A stretch of DNA of 64,000 nucleotides. Origin: Cordilura impudica. Its lineage: Eukaryota; Arthropoda; Insecta; Diptera; Scathophagidae. The notes under the pieces are model-generated. The model worked only from the letters and a program-made list of their open reading frames with translations. It was not told the DNA's origin and did not search any database. Within the stretch, counting starts at the first letter, position 1. The number at the start of each line of letters is the position of its first letter. This document shows, in pieces, positions 23,281-35,404 of the stretch. The stretch covers positions 105,445,972 through 105,509,971 of the forward strand of contig OY821517.1 in NCBI GenBank assembly GCA_963682025.1. Reading direction: 5' to 3'. The translations under genes and the position numbers were made by a program.

Positions 23281-24795
23281 TAAGATTTTCCCCAGTGAGA
23301 TCTGAAGAGATGATGCGTAATTATAGTAATGGAAGTAACTTTCTACTCGGTTGAAATTATTCAACGGCTTTTATTACAAACTCTCCTTAATAAAATTCTA
23401 ATTGTATTTATTAAGTGTCCTTTCTGGTGTCTCAACTAATTTTGTCACAAACTGTTGCTGAAAGCATTAATTAATGCTATCGTTAGTTAAGAAAACTTAA
23501 AACCAATTCCGAACTATTTTTAATATTACATGCAAATCCTACTTTTAGGTAAAGAAAGTATTTTAAGAACCATCCATTTAAAAAAATGGACAATCTTTTG
23601 TGTTAGCTTAAAATACGAAAAGCTGAAAGTTAGTTTTTTTTTTTAAGCTTATTAGGTCAACAAAGAAAAATGTTTAATATTCTAAACACCAATTAAGTTA
23701 ATGATGAAAAAATAAACAAAAATTAAAGAACAAAGAAAATTCAGAAGAATATGGAGTAAAAAATTATGTTCGATTACCTTCTTGATGATTGTGAATTCGA
23801 ATTCAATTAAATAAAAACCAATATGAATAGCAAATTTTTATTTTAACAATAAAAAACCATCAGTTTTAAAACTTTATTGAAATATTAAGAATTAATAATT
23901 TTGTAGTTTTTTTTTTTTTGTTTTTTGTTTTTTGTTTTCTATTAAATTTTGAGTATAACTTTTTTTTTGAAAAAAAAAAATAAAATAAAAACAAATTAAA
24001 CAAGTAAAAATTCTATGAATTCTAAAAACTAGGTTACATTTTTTATGTCAATATTATAATATAATTTAGGTTTTCATTTTTATTTCATATTAGCAAAAAT
24101 GCTTGTCAAAAGGAAGCATTTCTTTTTTCTTTTTAATAAAAATGTGATAACTACAATTTAACACACAATCTAATCAAATCACACACAACTAAACTTAAAA
24201 GCTTAAATATAAATTAAAATAAATAAGTAATAAAGTATTAAGAAAATATGAATAATAAAATAAACAACAAATGCTAACTGAGATAAAAATAAATCAATGT
24301 TGTTGTAGTTTAGCACAAACAAAAATAAATATGTGGTATAAAATTAAAAAAAAAAAATAATATAATAATATAAATGTAACAAAAAGAAAACAAAATAAAC
24401 AAGAGATTCTATTTAAATTGCACTATTGTTTTAAGTAAACTAACTTGTTTGTAAAAATAAAACAAATATTTTAAATAATAATAAATAATATTTATGTAAT
24501 GTGAAAATTTGATTATATTTATAGTAGGTGTATTTGTTTTAAGTAAATAGTTATTGTATTTGTGTATAATTGCCTTTTGTTTAGTTAATTTTTAATTGTT
24601 TTTTTTTTTTTTTTTTTTTTTGTTTGTAAATATACATACTAAATAATTGTTTGTGATTTTTTTTAATGTTGTCTAAATTGCAAAATGCAGTGGGTCCATT
24701 GCATAATTTGGCAAGTGTTCGTCTGATACGTCTTAATCTTTCCCAGTAATATATATAAAAAAATAACGGCAAATTTATATTGAAAAACAAAATCA
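23281..24795. other. AT-rich intergenic sequence, no gene seen
   Basis: Long poly-A and poly-T tracts (for example 24598-24621). A minus-strand frame near 24663-24760 reads WERLRRIRRTLAKLCNG, which attracted attention but could not be assigned. Confidence 0.4.
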
Positions 24796-25016
24796 GGGGC
24801 CAAATCACCGCATTCGATATCGAGTAAAATCAATCGAAATTTATTTGAAGAAGACGGACAAACGCTCGACCACGATTCGCTTTTCTTCTTAACCAGAGGC
24901 CATAATTCTTCAACTGTCACAAAGAAAAATTATTCTTAAAATTTTATTTTGGGAAATAAAAAAATGATTTCGATCGAAAAATTTCGATAACGAATGCGGT
25001 GATTTGGCCCCAGCTC
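24796..25016. repeat. fold-back (palindromic) element, about 220 bp
   Basis: Arms of about 45-50 bp face each other: GGGGCCAAATCACCGCATTC at 24796 and its inverse ending about 25015, with continued imperfect pairing through the ATCGAAATTT region. The outermost bases read CAGGGGCC and GGCCCCAG, resembling hAT-type ends. No 8-bp target duplication was found. Confidence 0.6.
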
Positions 25017-25027
25017 AATTTTTTGTA

Positions 25028-26098
25028 CTTAATGTATAATCGGACAAAGGAAAACAGCAATGTTAAAAAAGCCGTTAGTTTACAAATACATACATATGCA
25101 CTGCAAACCTTTGTTTTCTTAGTCATATTTATTCATAACGTATTAGTTCTGACAGTTTTTGACGAAAATATATGGCCCTAAATCGAAAACAATCTACTGT
25201 CGAAATAAGACAATAGCTAAATCGAATTTAGAAGGTAAAACAACGAATTGTTTGGAAAAAGCAAATTCACTAAATTCACTAATAATTATTATTATTATTA
25301 ATTTTATTATATTAACTCAGCGAGAAGAACGTTCTTTATTAAAAGAAATCAAACAAGATCCTTTTCAAGTTGCAAAAGAACTGGAAATATCTTTAAAAAA
25401 AACAGCTGTGGAAAAGATGTTGCAAAATGTTGGAAAATGAAATAAAAATGCATGGAATAGGCTCAGCTATGGTTTTGGGTCTGCATGTCGAGTGCCGCGG
25501 TAGACAATTTGCATTTTATTGATGGTAAAATGAACAAATTTAGCTAACTCAACATTTAAAAAGAAAATGTAAAGCAAAATGCAGAGAAATTGGCCATTGT
25601 AAACAATTTGCTTTTTACCAAGACAAGGATCGCAAGCACACTTCAGGTCTGGCAAAGCTATGGTTGATCCATAACTGCACAGGGCCCAGAACTTATTGTA
25701 ATTGAACATCTTTGGTAGAAATTAGCTAGAAGAGTATACCAACAAAAATTTTGGCACATTAAATCAGCTAAAGGAGGCTTTACTGGAAGCATGGAACTCT
25801 ATAGAACCTGGAGTTGTTAAAACTTGGTAAAATCAAATGCAAAAAGTTTACTGGCCACAAAATATTAATTGTTTCTATTCGGTATTTTTAACATTGTTGC
25901 TTCCTTGTCCGATTATGCGTTGAGCAGAAAAAATTCAGTTCTTTTTAAGTTTACCGTTATTTTTTTTTATTATTATTTGAAAGATTAGGATGTGAAATGT
26001 AAATGAAAGCGAAAAAAACATTTTTAATAATTTTTTTTTAGTTTACAGCCCATACATATCAAACAAAATCTAGTCCGATTATGCGATGGAGTTACTGT
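25028..26098 (+). mobile_element. Tc1-like element relic with doubled terminal repeats
   Basis: The motif TAATCGGACAAGGAA-CAACAATGTTAAAAA occurs near the left end (about 25037) and, inverted, at about 25886-25917; an outer ATAATCGGACTAG copy lies inverted at about 26068-26085, beside GATGGAGTTACTGTA. Paired direct repeats inside the inverted ends are the IR/DR layout of some Tc1 elements. The interior has transposase pieces: REERSLLKEIKQDPFQVAKEL (25321-25383), VWGCMSSAAVDNLHFIDGKMN (near 25480-25535), and a C-terminal LKEALLEAWNSIEPGVVKTW near 25769-25830. Confidence 0.65.
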
Positions 26099-29000
26099 AT
26101 GTGTGTATCATACGTTTTAGCTTAAAACAAAAGATATATAAATTTTCAACAAAATTCTTCTTAATAATTGACTATAATACAAAAGTAAATGCGCTCTAAA
26201 CGTACTTCAGGGTAAGAATTACATTAAATAAAAAAAAAAAAAACAAATATACATAAATAGGTATATAAAAAAATATATTTTTAAACTCAAACCACAAGTA
26301 ACGGGGGAAGGGAAATTAATTGTTTATAATAAATTTTCAAATTATTTTATCTTAATAAAAAATATTTGCAATTTTTTTCAATTTATTTATATTTCCGATG
26401 GAGTCCCCACAATGGTTTGGGCTTTATGTCACCAGTATGTCACTTCCTTAAAAATTATGCAAGTTGTGATTTTACCAAAAACCAATAAATTTATTCGTTC
26501 AAAAAGTAAATATATTTTCCTCCTAAATTAAAAAAAAAAATCATAGCAACATATTTGGAAAATGTAGCTAGCAACATGTTTCAAAGTGATGGGAAAGTTC
26601 AAATATTTAGGGACTTTATTCGAAAAGTTAAGACTTCTAAGAATAGCTGGAGCCGGAGACACAGAGCTGGTCATTTTTGATTAACCGGAGCCGAAGCCAA
26701 AATAACGAAAATTGGCTACGACTCCGATACTGTGGATGTTTCTTTCTTGAAATTTTGTATTGATTTGGTGCAAATATAGAAGCCGAAGCCAAAGATTTCA
26801 TTTAAAATATTAGCTCCGCAGTGGAAGCTGGAGCTAAGCTAATGTTGCTCCAGCTACCTAGCCCTGATTCTAAGGACTTATTTAGATAACTAAATGGATT
26901 GACAAAGAAATTCAATCAGTTTAAAATTCATTCGGCAAATTTTAAATGTTAAAAAAAAAATTAATGTTCCAGTACGAATTTATATTTAATTTAAATCGTG
27001 AATTGAATTCGTAAATAATATAATTTCGTTTCAAATAACATTGAATTCATTTTTTTTTCGCTCGTACAACAGGCTCTGTAGGCTTTTTATAAAATGTATT
27101 TAAAAGTGAATTTAGTGCAAGATATTCTTTTATATAATTTAACATATTACATAATTATATAAGCCGTATAATTTCAAAGTTGAATAAATCACTTTGGCAT
27201 AGGTCATTTTTTAGATCAAGATAATTAACACATATCCTGCCACTACTTGAAAGTATTGGAATTTTTTTGATGAAGCTTTCAGTGTTTGCTTCTTTTAGTC
27301 CCATTAACAAAATTGTTGTACTCCGAAAGTAGAAGAAAGTAGATAAAAACCCGATATATATGTATGTATATTGGAAATTATTGATGTTTATAACATTTTT
27401 GACACATAAACATGAAGTTATTCGATTTTTCGAACACTTGCAAGGAAGTTAGTCAAACAGGAAAAAAATCTTATGAATTTTGCCTAAAACAACATCGGTT
27501 CTTAAAATAGCTTCAAAAAATTTAATTTTAATAATCCTTAATTTTTTTCATTTTTTTAAAATTGATCCAAAAAGAATGCTTTTTTAAAAGCCTAAAAAGA
27601 TTGCCAGCTAAATGGAGAAATCTTTTCTAATTTTTTCGTTATACAAATTTCAAGTTTCTGGCCAATATTGCCAGAATGGACAAGTCTTTAAGAAACACTT
27701 AGAATATTGATAATTTATATTATGTAAGTATTTTCTATAAAGGATTATTTAAGAGAATTTATTGTTTTATTCATAAAATTCAAAAAGAATTCATACATTT
27801 TAAGATGGACGTACAACTATGTATAAGAAATTTATAACAATTACTGACTGCAATAGCAGCAGTGATTTAGTCCTTGAAATTACTGTGGTAATTATGTCTT
27901 GTTCTGGGAATAAAGTTTATCTGTTTTATAATGAATATGAAAGTCATTTTACCGTATAACATTATAGAAAATTAAAATAATGAAAATTTATTATTTCGAC
28001 AAATTTCCACAAACACGATTGTCTTTCTTATCTCGAATAAATTCTCAATAAGTTTCAACATATTGATTGTAATGGAGAGATTTCGTTAAATTGTAATTAC
28101 TGTTAACTTGATTTTGTTTTTTTTTTTTTTTGAAAAGCTGACTTAAGCTATTTTTAAAATGAATGGTACATATAAATCAATTCTTCTGTTGTTTTATCGT
28201 TCATCTTCAGAAATATGCTGAAGGTATTGATTAGCACAAATGCCTAAATAATGCTGCTGAATATGTACATTTTTCAATTATCGATATTTATTAGTAATCT
28301 GTTCCGGTTTTTAAATACCGGTTGAAGCCGGATTTTTTAGGTTTTAAGGCGAAGTTTTTTTTTAATATTGATTATTCGAATAATGACTGAATCGGTTATT
28401 TCTCTGTCGAAGCTATTTTTTTTCTGTAACTGTATGAAAATCTTGAAATCAAAGATTGTGAATTTAATTTGGAATACGAATGGAATAAAAAAAAAATAAC
28501 CAATATCCAAGTAACTCGTATAAAAAAAATATTGAGCAAAGCATTTAAATCTAAAGATGAGTTCAAATGATTTAGCCAAAAGGAAAGATTTTTAATATTT
28601 CGTAAATGTGAAAGAATTTTGTTTTGCTTGTTCCAATGAAAATATTTTACAACTACAATAATAGTATTTTTGTATCCTTGAGCGCCTTTTTTATTTTTTT
28701 TTTTATATTTAATTTTTTATGGTTTTAAATTGAAAATGCAAAATCCAAACCTATATATTTTTTTTTTTTCAAATTGCAACTATTTGAAATCCGGTTCATG
28801 AAAAAATGGATTAACCATCCTAATATTTGTTGATATAAATATGTATGTATATTTGGTTATCTGATCAATTCAATGTTTTTTTTTAAAGAGATTTTATATT
28901 AAAACTGAGTTTTAATAAAAAAAAATATTTTATGCAATAGAGCGTCAAGATTAAATGCAACATTTTTTTAAATTAACTTTAAATTTATGTAAATGCAACA

Positions 29001-30806
29001 TTTATTAAAATAATTCATTTTGAAAGTAAATAGGAGTTTTTTCTTCAACAGAATTGTTTTACCAAAAATAACTTCAAATATTCTATATTTGAGGTAAAAT
29101 TAAGAGATTACAATCTCAGTTTACAATAGATTGATGAAATGTTTAAAATAATTTGAGTTTGCCGTAAATTTTGTAATTGTAGCTTAAAAAATTTATTATT
29201 CAGAACCAAGACACTGGAACATGTAAAACACTTCATGGATTTTCGAATTATTTAAAAAATCCATTGAAAATGATCCGTTAAGAAAATGCATTAACTTTTA
29301 AACGACTAAATTCGATAGTAATATTGACGCGATTTATTCTGAAACTTTGACAATTTAACTATTTATTTTGTCGTATATATAATCCTAACATTTCCCAATT
29401 TGTGTTATCTATTTCATTAGAAAAATATTTTTATTCAAACACGATTTTCAATACCGAGTCTAGTGATAATTTATGCTTTGGATAAAGTCCTTAAATCAAT
29501 TATTCCCATAATCCAGGACATACTCTTTGTTGCTAGCATCATGTTAACACTGAGTTGCCAAGAACATAAAAACAGCGATTTTTTTTTAATTTGAGATTAT
29601 TTTAGAAGTGAAAAAATATGACCTTTTAATTCTTAATAACTTTGTATAATTTTCAAATGCCATACTGTTGAGTGTTTATTTTCTAATAAGAGATTTAAAG
29701 AATAATTTTTCTAGAGATTCTACTTTATTTTATAACAATAAACAGGAGAGATTCCGTTAAGGAAAAATGTGTGAATTTTTGTAATTAAAAAAAAAAAAAA
29801 CGAAAAATTTGTTTGCTGAATATTTTTGCAACAAAAAAAATTTAAAGTTGGAGAGGTCTTTTATATATAATTAAGTAAAAAAAAATATTGTTTCATTATT
29901 AAGAAAAACATGAAAAAGGCCTTAAAAACAAAATGAATTGAGATTTATTTAAAATTTTTTTAAAGATATTTTTTATTCTTTTTTTCTTGGATTTTTAAGG
30001 CCTTTTATGGCAGGTTAGTTTATTTTTATATTAATTTTTTTTTTAGTTGCAAGAAATCGGTTTTTTTCAATTATTTTTTGTCTGGATATCACACAAACAT
30101 TTTTAGGGAAATTATTTTGTCCTCTTTTGTACATTAGAAATGTTGAATTAATTGAGGTGAAGAAATAATCCTTAAAAATATAGTAGTGAACTTTAAAATA
30201 GTTTAAAAAGCTGTCATGGCAATTATTAACTTTTGTTGGAACATAAATCAATTATTTATTTTTGATAAATTGGTACGAAACTTTCCTTTAGCCTAAGCAA
30301 TTATAGACATTATTTGACAAATATTAAATGCTAGTTTTTTCTTTTCGTTCCTATTTAAACTGTTGTGTGTAAAATCCAGACTTATTAAATTTTTAAACTT
30401 AATTTTGAGAATCTTTAAAGATGTAATATTTTCTAATTGAAATGTTTTTGATTTTATAATAATTTTTATATCGATTTGTGATTTGTTAAGAAATTGTTAC
30501 TACAGTTTTGTTCTTTTTGGTTTTTTTTTTCGTTAATAAGTATGATATAATATGTTTTGTTTTTAAGATAAATATTTATATATAGTTTATAAGAATAATT
30601 TTTAAACAATTTCTTACGTTTTTTATAAATATTTTTTATGACTTTTTTAAGGAGAATCTAATTAATTTTAATAAAAAAAAAATAAATTATAAGATAAAAA
30701 GCTACTGAATTTTGTTTTTGTAATAATAATAAGAATGATAATTAATTAATTAATATAAAAGAAAACTAAAATAGAAATAATAATATTAATAAAAAAGAAA
30801 TGGCAT
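26099..30806. other. AT-rich gene-flanking region downstream of Syx1A
   Basis: Contains degenerate GGAGCC/GAAGCC-type simple repeats at about 26640-26870 and many poly-A/T tracts, but no recognised transposon. The part next to 30806 is presumably the Syx1A 3' untranslated region; its length cannot be read from sequence because AATAAA-like signals are abundant. No second coding exon was recognised here on either strand. Confidence 0.4.
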
Positions 30807-31685
30807 TTACATGATATAACTGCTAACATATGAAGCAGCTATGATACCCAACACAGTCAAGCATATCAAAATCATAATCTTCTTTCGCCTAGCTTTACTC
30901 TGATATTTCAAAGCTTTCTTTGTATCCTGAGTTGCAGTTTGCACATAGTCCACAGCGTGCTCCACATGATACTCAATGCGATCGATCATTTCACCCTGCG
31001 ATTCCACCAACATAGCCATATCCATAAACATATCATGCAACTCCTTAATCGATGTCTCCAATTTCATGATGTCAGCATGGCGGGCCTCAATATCGGCCAA
31101 TGTCTGTTTGGCCTGTTGTGTTTCCATAATAATGCCTTGGGTGAATACGGCTGGATTGCCTTGTTCTAACATGTCCTCCAATTCTTCGTTGGTGGTGGCT
31201 CTTCCAGTAATTTCCAATTGACGTTGTATTCTTCCCTTGCAACGTTCACGATAATCGGTTTGCGTGCGATTGTATTCGGTCATAACCTCGACGAATTTCC
31301 GCGACAACGTCGAATGCTGTGTTTTACGTATGCGTAAATCGGCCGATGATTTATTTTGTTGTTCTTCTTGTTCGATATTTTGTTCGATTCCTTTTAGTTT
31401 GCCCCGGACGCGATTGGCATTCTTTTTAATGTCGGCCATTAGATCTTCCAATTCCTGTTTAGTTTTTTCATCCGATTGTGGAGCGGACAGAATGGCCGAA
31501 TGTTTCTTCTTTACTTCTTCGACATTTTCTTGGACCTTATCGATCATGTTGCGTATCTCCTCGACCTGTGCAAAGAAATCATCCATGTATGAGTCATGGG
31601 TGGCATCAACATTAACAGCCACATCTTCGGCTTCTTCATCGTCCGACTGGGCTGCATGTAAAGCTGCTAATCTGTCTTTTGTCAT
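30807..31685 (-). CDS. Syx1A: syntaxin 1A (t-SNARE), complete single coding exon
   Basis: Encodes 292 residues, the usual syntaxin-1 length. The plasma-membrane Qa-SNARE pairs with SNAP-25 and synaptobrevin to drive synaptic and other exocytosis. Visible parts: the N-peptide [17 protein letters not shown] that docks the Munc18/Rop partner; Habc helices at about residues 30-160; a linker; the SNARE helix at about 190-260 with the central glutamine near residue 230 (VESQGEM); a basic RRKK stop before a C-terminal membrane anchor (about 270-289, [18 protein letters not shown]). The start fits: CAACATG is a strong fly initiation context and a (CCA)-rich leader precedes it. The frame is intact and conserved. 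eIF4EHP lies upstream on the same strand; I recall both at 95E in Drosophila. Upstream untranslated exons were not defined. Confidence 0.97.
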   Translation of the reverse strand: MTKDRLAALHAAQSDDEEAEDVAVNVDATHDSYMDDFFAQVEEIRNMIDKVQENVEEVKKKHSAILSAPQSDEKTKQELEDLMADIKKNANRVRGKLKGIEQNIEQEEQQNKSSADLRIRKTQHSTLSRKFVEVMTEYNRTQTDYRERCKGRIQRQLEITGRATTNEELEDMLEQGNPAVFTQGIIMETQQAKQTLADIEARHADIMKLETSIKELHDMFMDMAMLVESQGEMIDRIEYHVEHAVDYVQTATQDTKKALKYQSKARRKKIMILICLTVLGIIAASYVSSYIM

Positions 31686-34600
31686 GTTGCTGGTAGTGGT
31701 GGTGGTTGTAGTTTTGGTGGTAGAGAATGTAGTTTTAGTGTTTGTGGCCGTTTAAGAAGACAGAGCTTTGTTTTCCAAAAGCCGTGATGACAAATTTTAA
31801 AAACTACATATATTTTTAAAACGGTGACATAAAAAGATTTTCAATTCAGTTTCTTGATAATTTACAATATCTTTTGAAGTTTTGACCGAGATTTTTCAAA
31901 ATTTTCACTAGTACATATATTTGTTCGTCTCGAGTTTCAATTTGGTGTGTGATCTCTGAGGCTTTAGATAAAAATTGTTTTTGTGTTCTTAGATATTTTA
32001 ATTAATGGTATTTTTCTTTTTTTTTATTATTATTTCTATTTATTTCCAATTATTTTATTTCTGATGATTTTTTTGTTTTCAATGACATACAAACATAAAA
32101 TCCACTTAATGATTCAACACATTTAATGCCGTACAGTACATGGAATATGTGTATTTCGAGGAACAGTAGACAAGAAATAGTATATGATGATAATGATGCG
32201 GGACCGGGGTGCTGCTGTTGCTGGTGTTGGTATATTTTTCTTTTGGAGGGCAACCGGGCAAACAAGTATAGAGTAAATGTGACAGAAAACGTGACTCACT
32301 TTTATTTAAGCAATTAAATGTAATTAATTAAATTGTATTTATTATAATTTACTTTAAATTTTTTGCTTTTTTATATAATTTTATAACTTTAACTATTACG
32401 TATGCCTTTATATGTTACAACTATTTTATTATTTTGGATTAATTTTTGTTTTATGCTTTGTTTGGTTATTCTTCTTGACAAGCTATTTAAAAAAAATTTT
32501 TCTCTTCCAAAACTCTTTCTCTTTTTCACAATCAATTTATTTTTAAGAGAGTATTGTACTAATACCAGTTTGTTGATTTGGGGTTTTGTTTCTTTTTGCT
32601 TTAATTTTGTAGTTATTTTTTCTATTTATGTGATAATATTTAGTTTTAATGCTTTTTTTAAATACGTTTTTAATTGTTAACCTTGGCAGATAAGGCATAA
32701 ACTAGAAATACCCGTACCCGTAATCCAATTGTTTTTGCTAAATTTTTATCGCAGTTGCTGCCTGTTCCTTCCTTTTTTCGTTAGTGTTTAACAAACACCC
32801 AGAGTTGTATGCAAGAGTAGTTAATTTTAGAACAACAAATTTTTGCTATTCAACACTTTAAATTTTATTTTTTTGTATAGAAATTATTTTTTCCTTTTTT
32901 TTTGTAATGCCAATTTTTATTTCTTTAATCTACAATAATTGATTTTCACACTTTTTCTAATTAATTAAGCCAATGCTTAAGGTTTCTTTCTTGGTATCAG
33001 CCAGCATTCAATCAATGTTGTAAAAAATCGATTTTCTGCGCAAGGAAGCCTTCTTTAAAGCAAAAAAATTCTTTAAACGACTTCAACGAGCCTTAATTTT
33101 TATGTTTAAAGGGGAGGGATAATATAATTTTTATATTCACATTCACGCGCGTAGGTTTTTTATTTTTCTTGTTTTAATAATTCAACGGTGGGTGTGTTAT
33201 TTTATATATATATATATATGGATATTCCAAAATTTAAATCACAATAATTTGTTTCACTTCATATTAACTTGTTTCAAAATGAAGGAAAATTTTCTATTGT
33301 AGTATTTAACCAAATTTTCTTTATTTTCTACACCAGTTTGTTGGTAGAATATATTTCTTATATTAAGCAACGTTGCACTCGTTGTAAAGGTTTACTCTCG
33401 ACTAAATTGGGCAGCTCTTGTCACCATATCAAAGAGCCTCCAATATAATTGATAAGTTTACAATGTGGATGTTATTTGGAAAGAGTTTGCGTTTATTAAA
33501 TAAAATCCGACGCAGAAAAACACTAATTTCCCTTAGAAACTCTCTTAAAAAGCGAGGGAGTGTTTGCGTTTCGTTTAGTGTTGCAGTTTTCTTATTTAAC
33601 CTTAAACAAAACCTCTTTCTGTATGGGAAAAAAAAGTAATTCCGGTAGTTAATGTCATTTACAAATTGTTTTACTATGTTCGTTGTTTAAAGTTTATATT
33701 ATTATTTTGTTTATAATTGAGAAAATTTCTTGTATTTAATATCCCTTTTTACAGTTTTTCGTCGTTAATGACGTCAAAATTATTATTTTATCTTTTTAGA
33801 CCACCAATGCACTCTGCACTAGAAAACTATCAATGAAACTAGCAGCACTACTGCTGTTGGGTAAATTTCGCCAAACACACAACACAGAGTTGTTTCTACT
33901 ACTTGTATTACAACTAGCGTAGCTAGTAGCAAGCGAGTCGCTTATAATACCTTACAATGATATCTCTAGCGGCCAAAGAAAAGACACGGTTTTCATTTGA
34001 AGCGAGAAATTCTAATGTGTTTGCTGTAAAAATCGCTTGACTCGCGCTTCTAGCATGATACTCTCTTTTAATTATTTACATCCACTATAATGCGTTAATG
34101 ACATTTATCTAAACGTAAGTAAAAAACGTAAACATTTTGTAATAGATTAAAAATTACCATCTGTTTAATAGAAAAATATAGTGCTACCAGATTAAAAGAA
34201 GAATTAAGCAGAAACATATTCAAAAACTTCAAAAATATTCATATCTTATTCAGAATATGTTGCTTACATAAAAATAAAATTTTCCGACTTACAATACGTT
34301 TTTGAACAAAAAAAAAATAAAACAAATATTTTTACCAATTAAAAACAAAATCAAATTAATGCTGATTTATAGTTTGTTATATAGCTTGAATTGGTTTCGT
34401 AATTATTATTATTTATATCTCAATCATTGAATTAATAGTAAAGCACAAATCCAAATTTTTATACGATCCATTTACCAATTATCGATAAAATATTTAATGT
34501 TTTTAAATCTAATTTCTCAAATATCCTTGGCATTAAGTGGCAACACTTAACATTCATGTAGACAGAGCTGTAGTTTAAGGTACTAAAAACAAAACCAAAA

Positions 34601-34929
34601 CAAAAAATATTACGGTAAATTTCTGTATCAACGCTAATTTGAAATAAATTTCATTTAATACTAATTGCTTTAAAAAAATATGTTAATTATGCTCAAAAAG
34701 AAGTCGTGATCAAATATAGTATTTTAAATTAAGAATGGTTTTAATAAGCAACGTTATTTTAATTTTTATACATTTTTCTGCACTCTTTATTCGTTGCACT
34801 TGTTTATACACATTTTTTTTCCTTCAATTTTATTTTTTCAATTTTTAGCCTTTAATTAAACACTAATTTCATCTCCCAATGATTTAAATTTTCATCATTC
34901 AAAGTAAATATGGAATAATTTTGACTTAC
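31686..34929. other. region between Syx1A and eIF4EHP exon 3: Syx1A leader/promoter and eIF4EHP intron
   Basis: No further coding exon was recognised. A minus-strand TATAAGCGA near 33939-33947 upstream of a moderately GC-richer patch (33780-33990) could belong to a Syx1A promoter, but no initiator was defined. A (TA)n run is at about 33203-33220. A 92-residue hydrophobic frame at 32402-32680 is T-run translation and not a gene. Confidence 0.35.
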
Positions 34930-35404
34930 CCCAATCTTTGTTGTTAACACTATGCCGCATATCTCATCGCCAACTAAAAATTGCTCACCCAACATGGCCA
35001 TACATACATTTTCCCACGAACGATCAATTTGATTTTTACGCAAACGTATTACCCATTGGCCACCCTTTGAATTGGCTGGATCTTCCCACATAGGCTTAAT
35101 GCCCTGTTTGAAGAGACTTAATTCCCGGAAGAGATTTAATGATGTTGGACGTTTCAGATGCGAGTATAGAGACCACCACTGCTGGACACTGGCAAAACGT
35201 CCTACCACACGCAACGATTTACTATAATCCGTTGCACGATGCGCACCCTTACGTGAAAACCACAACCAGTATGTGTGTTGCAGACGATTCTCATGGGGAC
35301 CCACCTCGAGTGGTGGTAATTTTTCTACATCAATTTCATTTTCCATGTCACTGTCATCACTATCAACTATTTCTGTCCATGATGGTTTAGTAGAATTAAA
35401 GTAA
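34930..35404 (-). CDS. eIF4EHP: eIF4EHP (4E-HP, eIF4E2-type) core exon
   Basis: Encodes most of the cap-binding fold of 4EHP, a translational repressor that occupies the mRNA cap without recruiting eIF4G and works in Drosophila with Bicoid and Brat. The acceptor is TTTCAG before 35404 and the donor GGG/GTAAGTC at 34930/34929; the exon is 475 nt, entering at phase 2 and leaving at phase 0. Diagnostic residues: Tyr in TDYSKSL replaces the first cap-stacking Trp of eIF4E, as in 4EHP; PMWEDPAN supplies the second cap Trp; VQQWWSLYSH is the dorsal partner-binding helix, with the Trp that contacts binding proteins. LGEQFLVGDEICG follows. The expected last segment (a SVWNRTA-type motif onward) is missing and should come from a further exon. 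If the donor is not used, the frame reads on 25 codons to a stop at 34852. Confidence 0.93.

Noticed and set aside
24663..24808. Minus-strand WERLRRIRRTLAKLCNG segment considered as the missing eIF4EHP C-terminal exon (RIR-TL similarity)
   Set aside because: Only RIR-TL agrees; the expected SVWN part and a usable acceptor are missing, and the sequence runs into a fold-back element.
26640..26870. Repeated GGAGCCG/GAAGCC words
   Set aside because: Degenerate simple repeat without defined ends; no element or coding role can be supported.
31264..31755. 163-residue frame on the plus strand across Syx1A
   Set aside because: Antisense shadow of the Syx1A coding exon.
32402..32680. 92-residue very hydrophobic frame
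   Set aside because: Composed of Phe/Leu/Ile from T-rich DNA; no start context, no family pattern.
33860..33900. Minus-strand SVLCVWRNLPN considered as eIF4EHP SVWNRT exon
   Set aside because: Spacing and residues do not fit and it lies in probable Syx1A promoter/leader sequence without splice sites.
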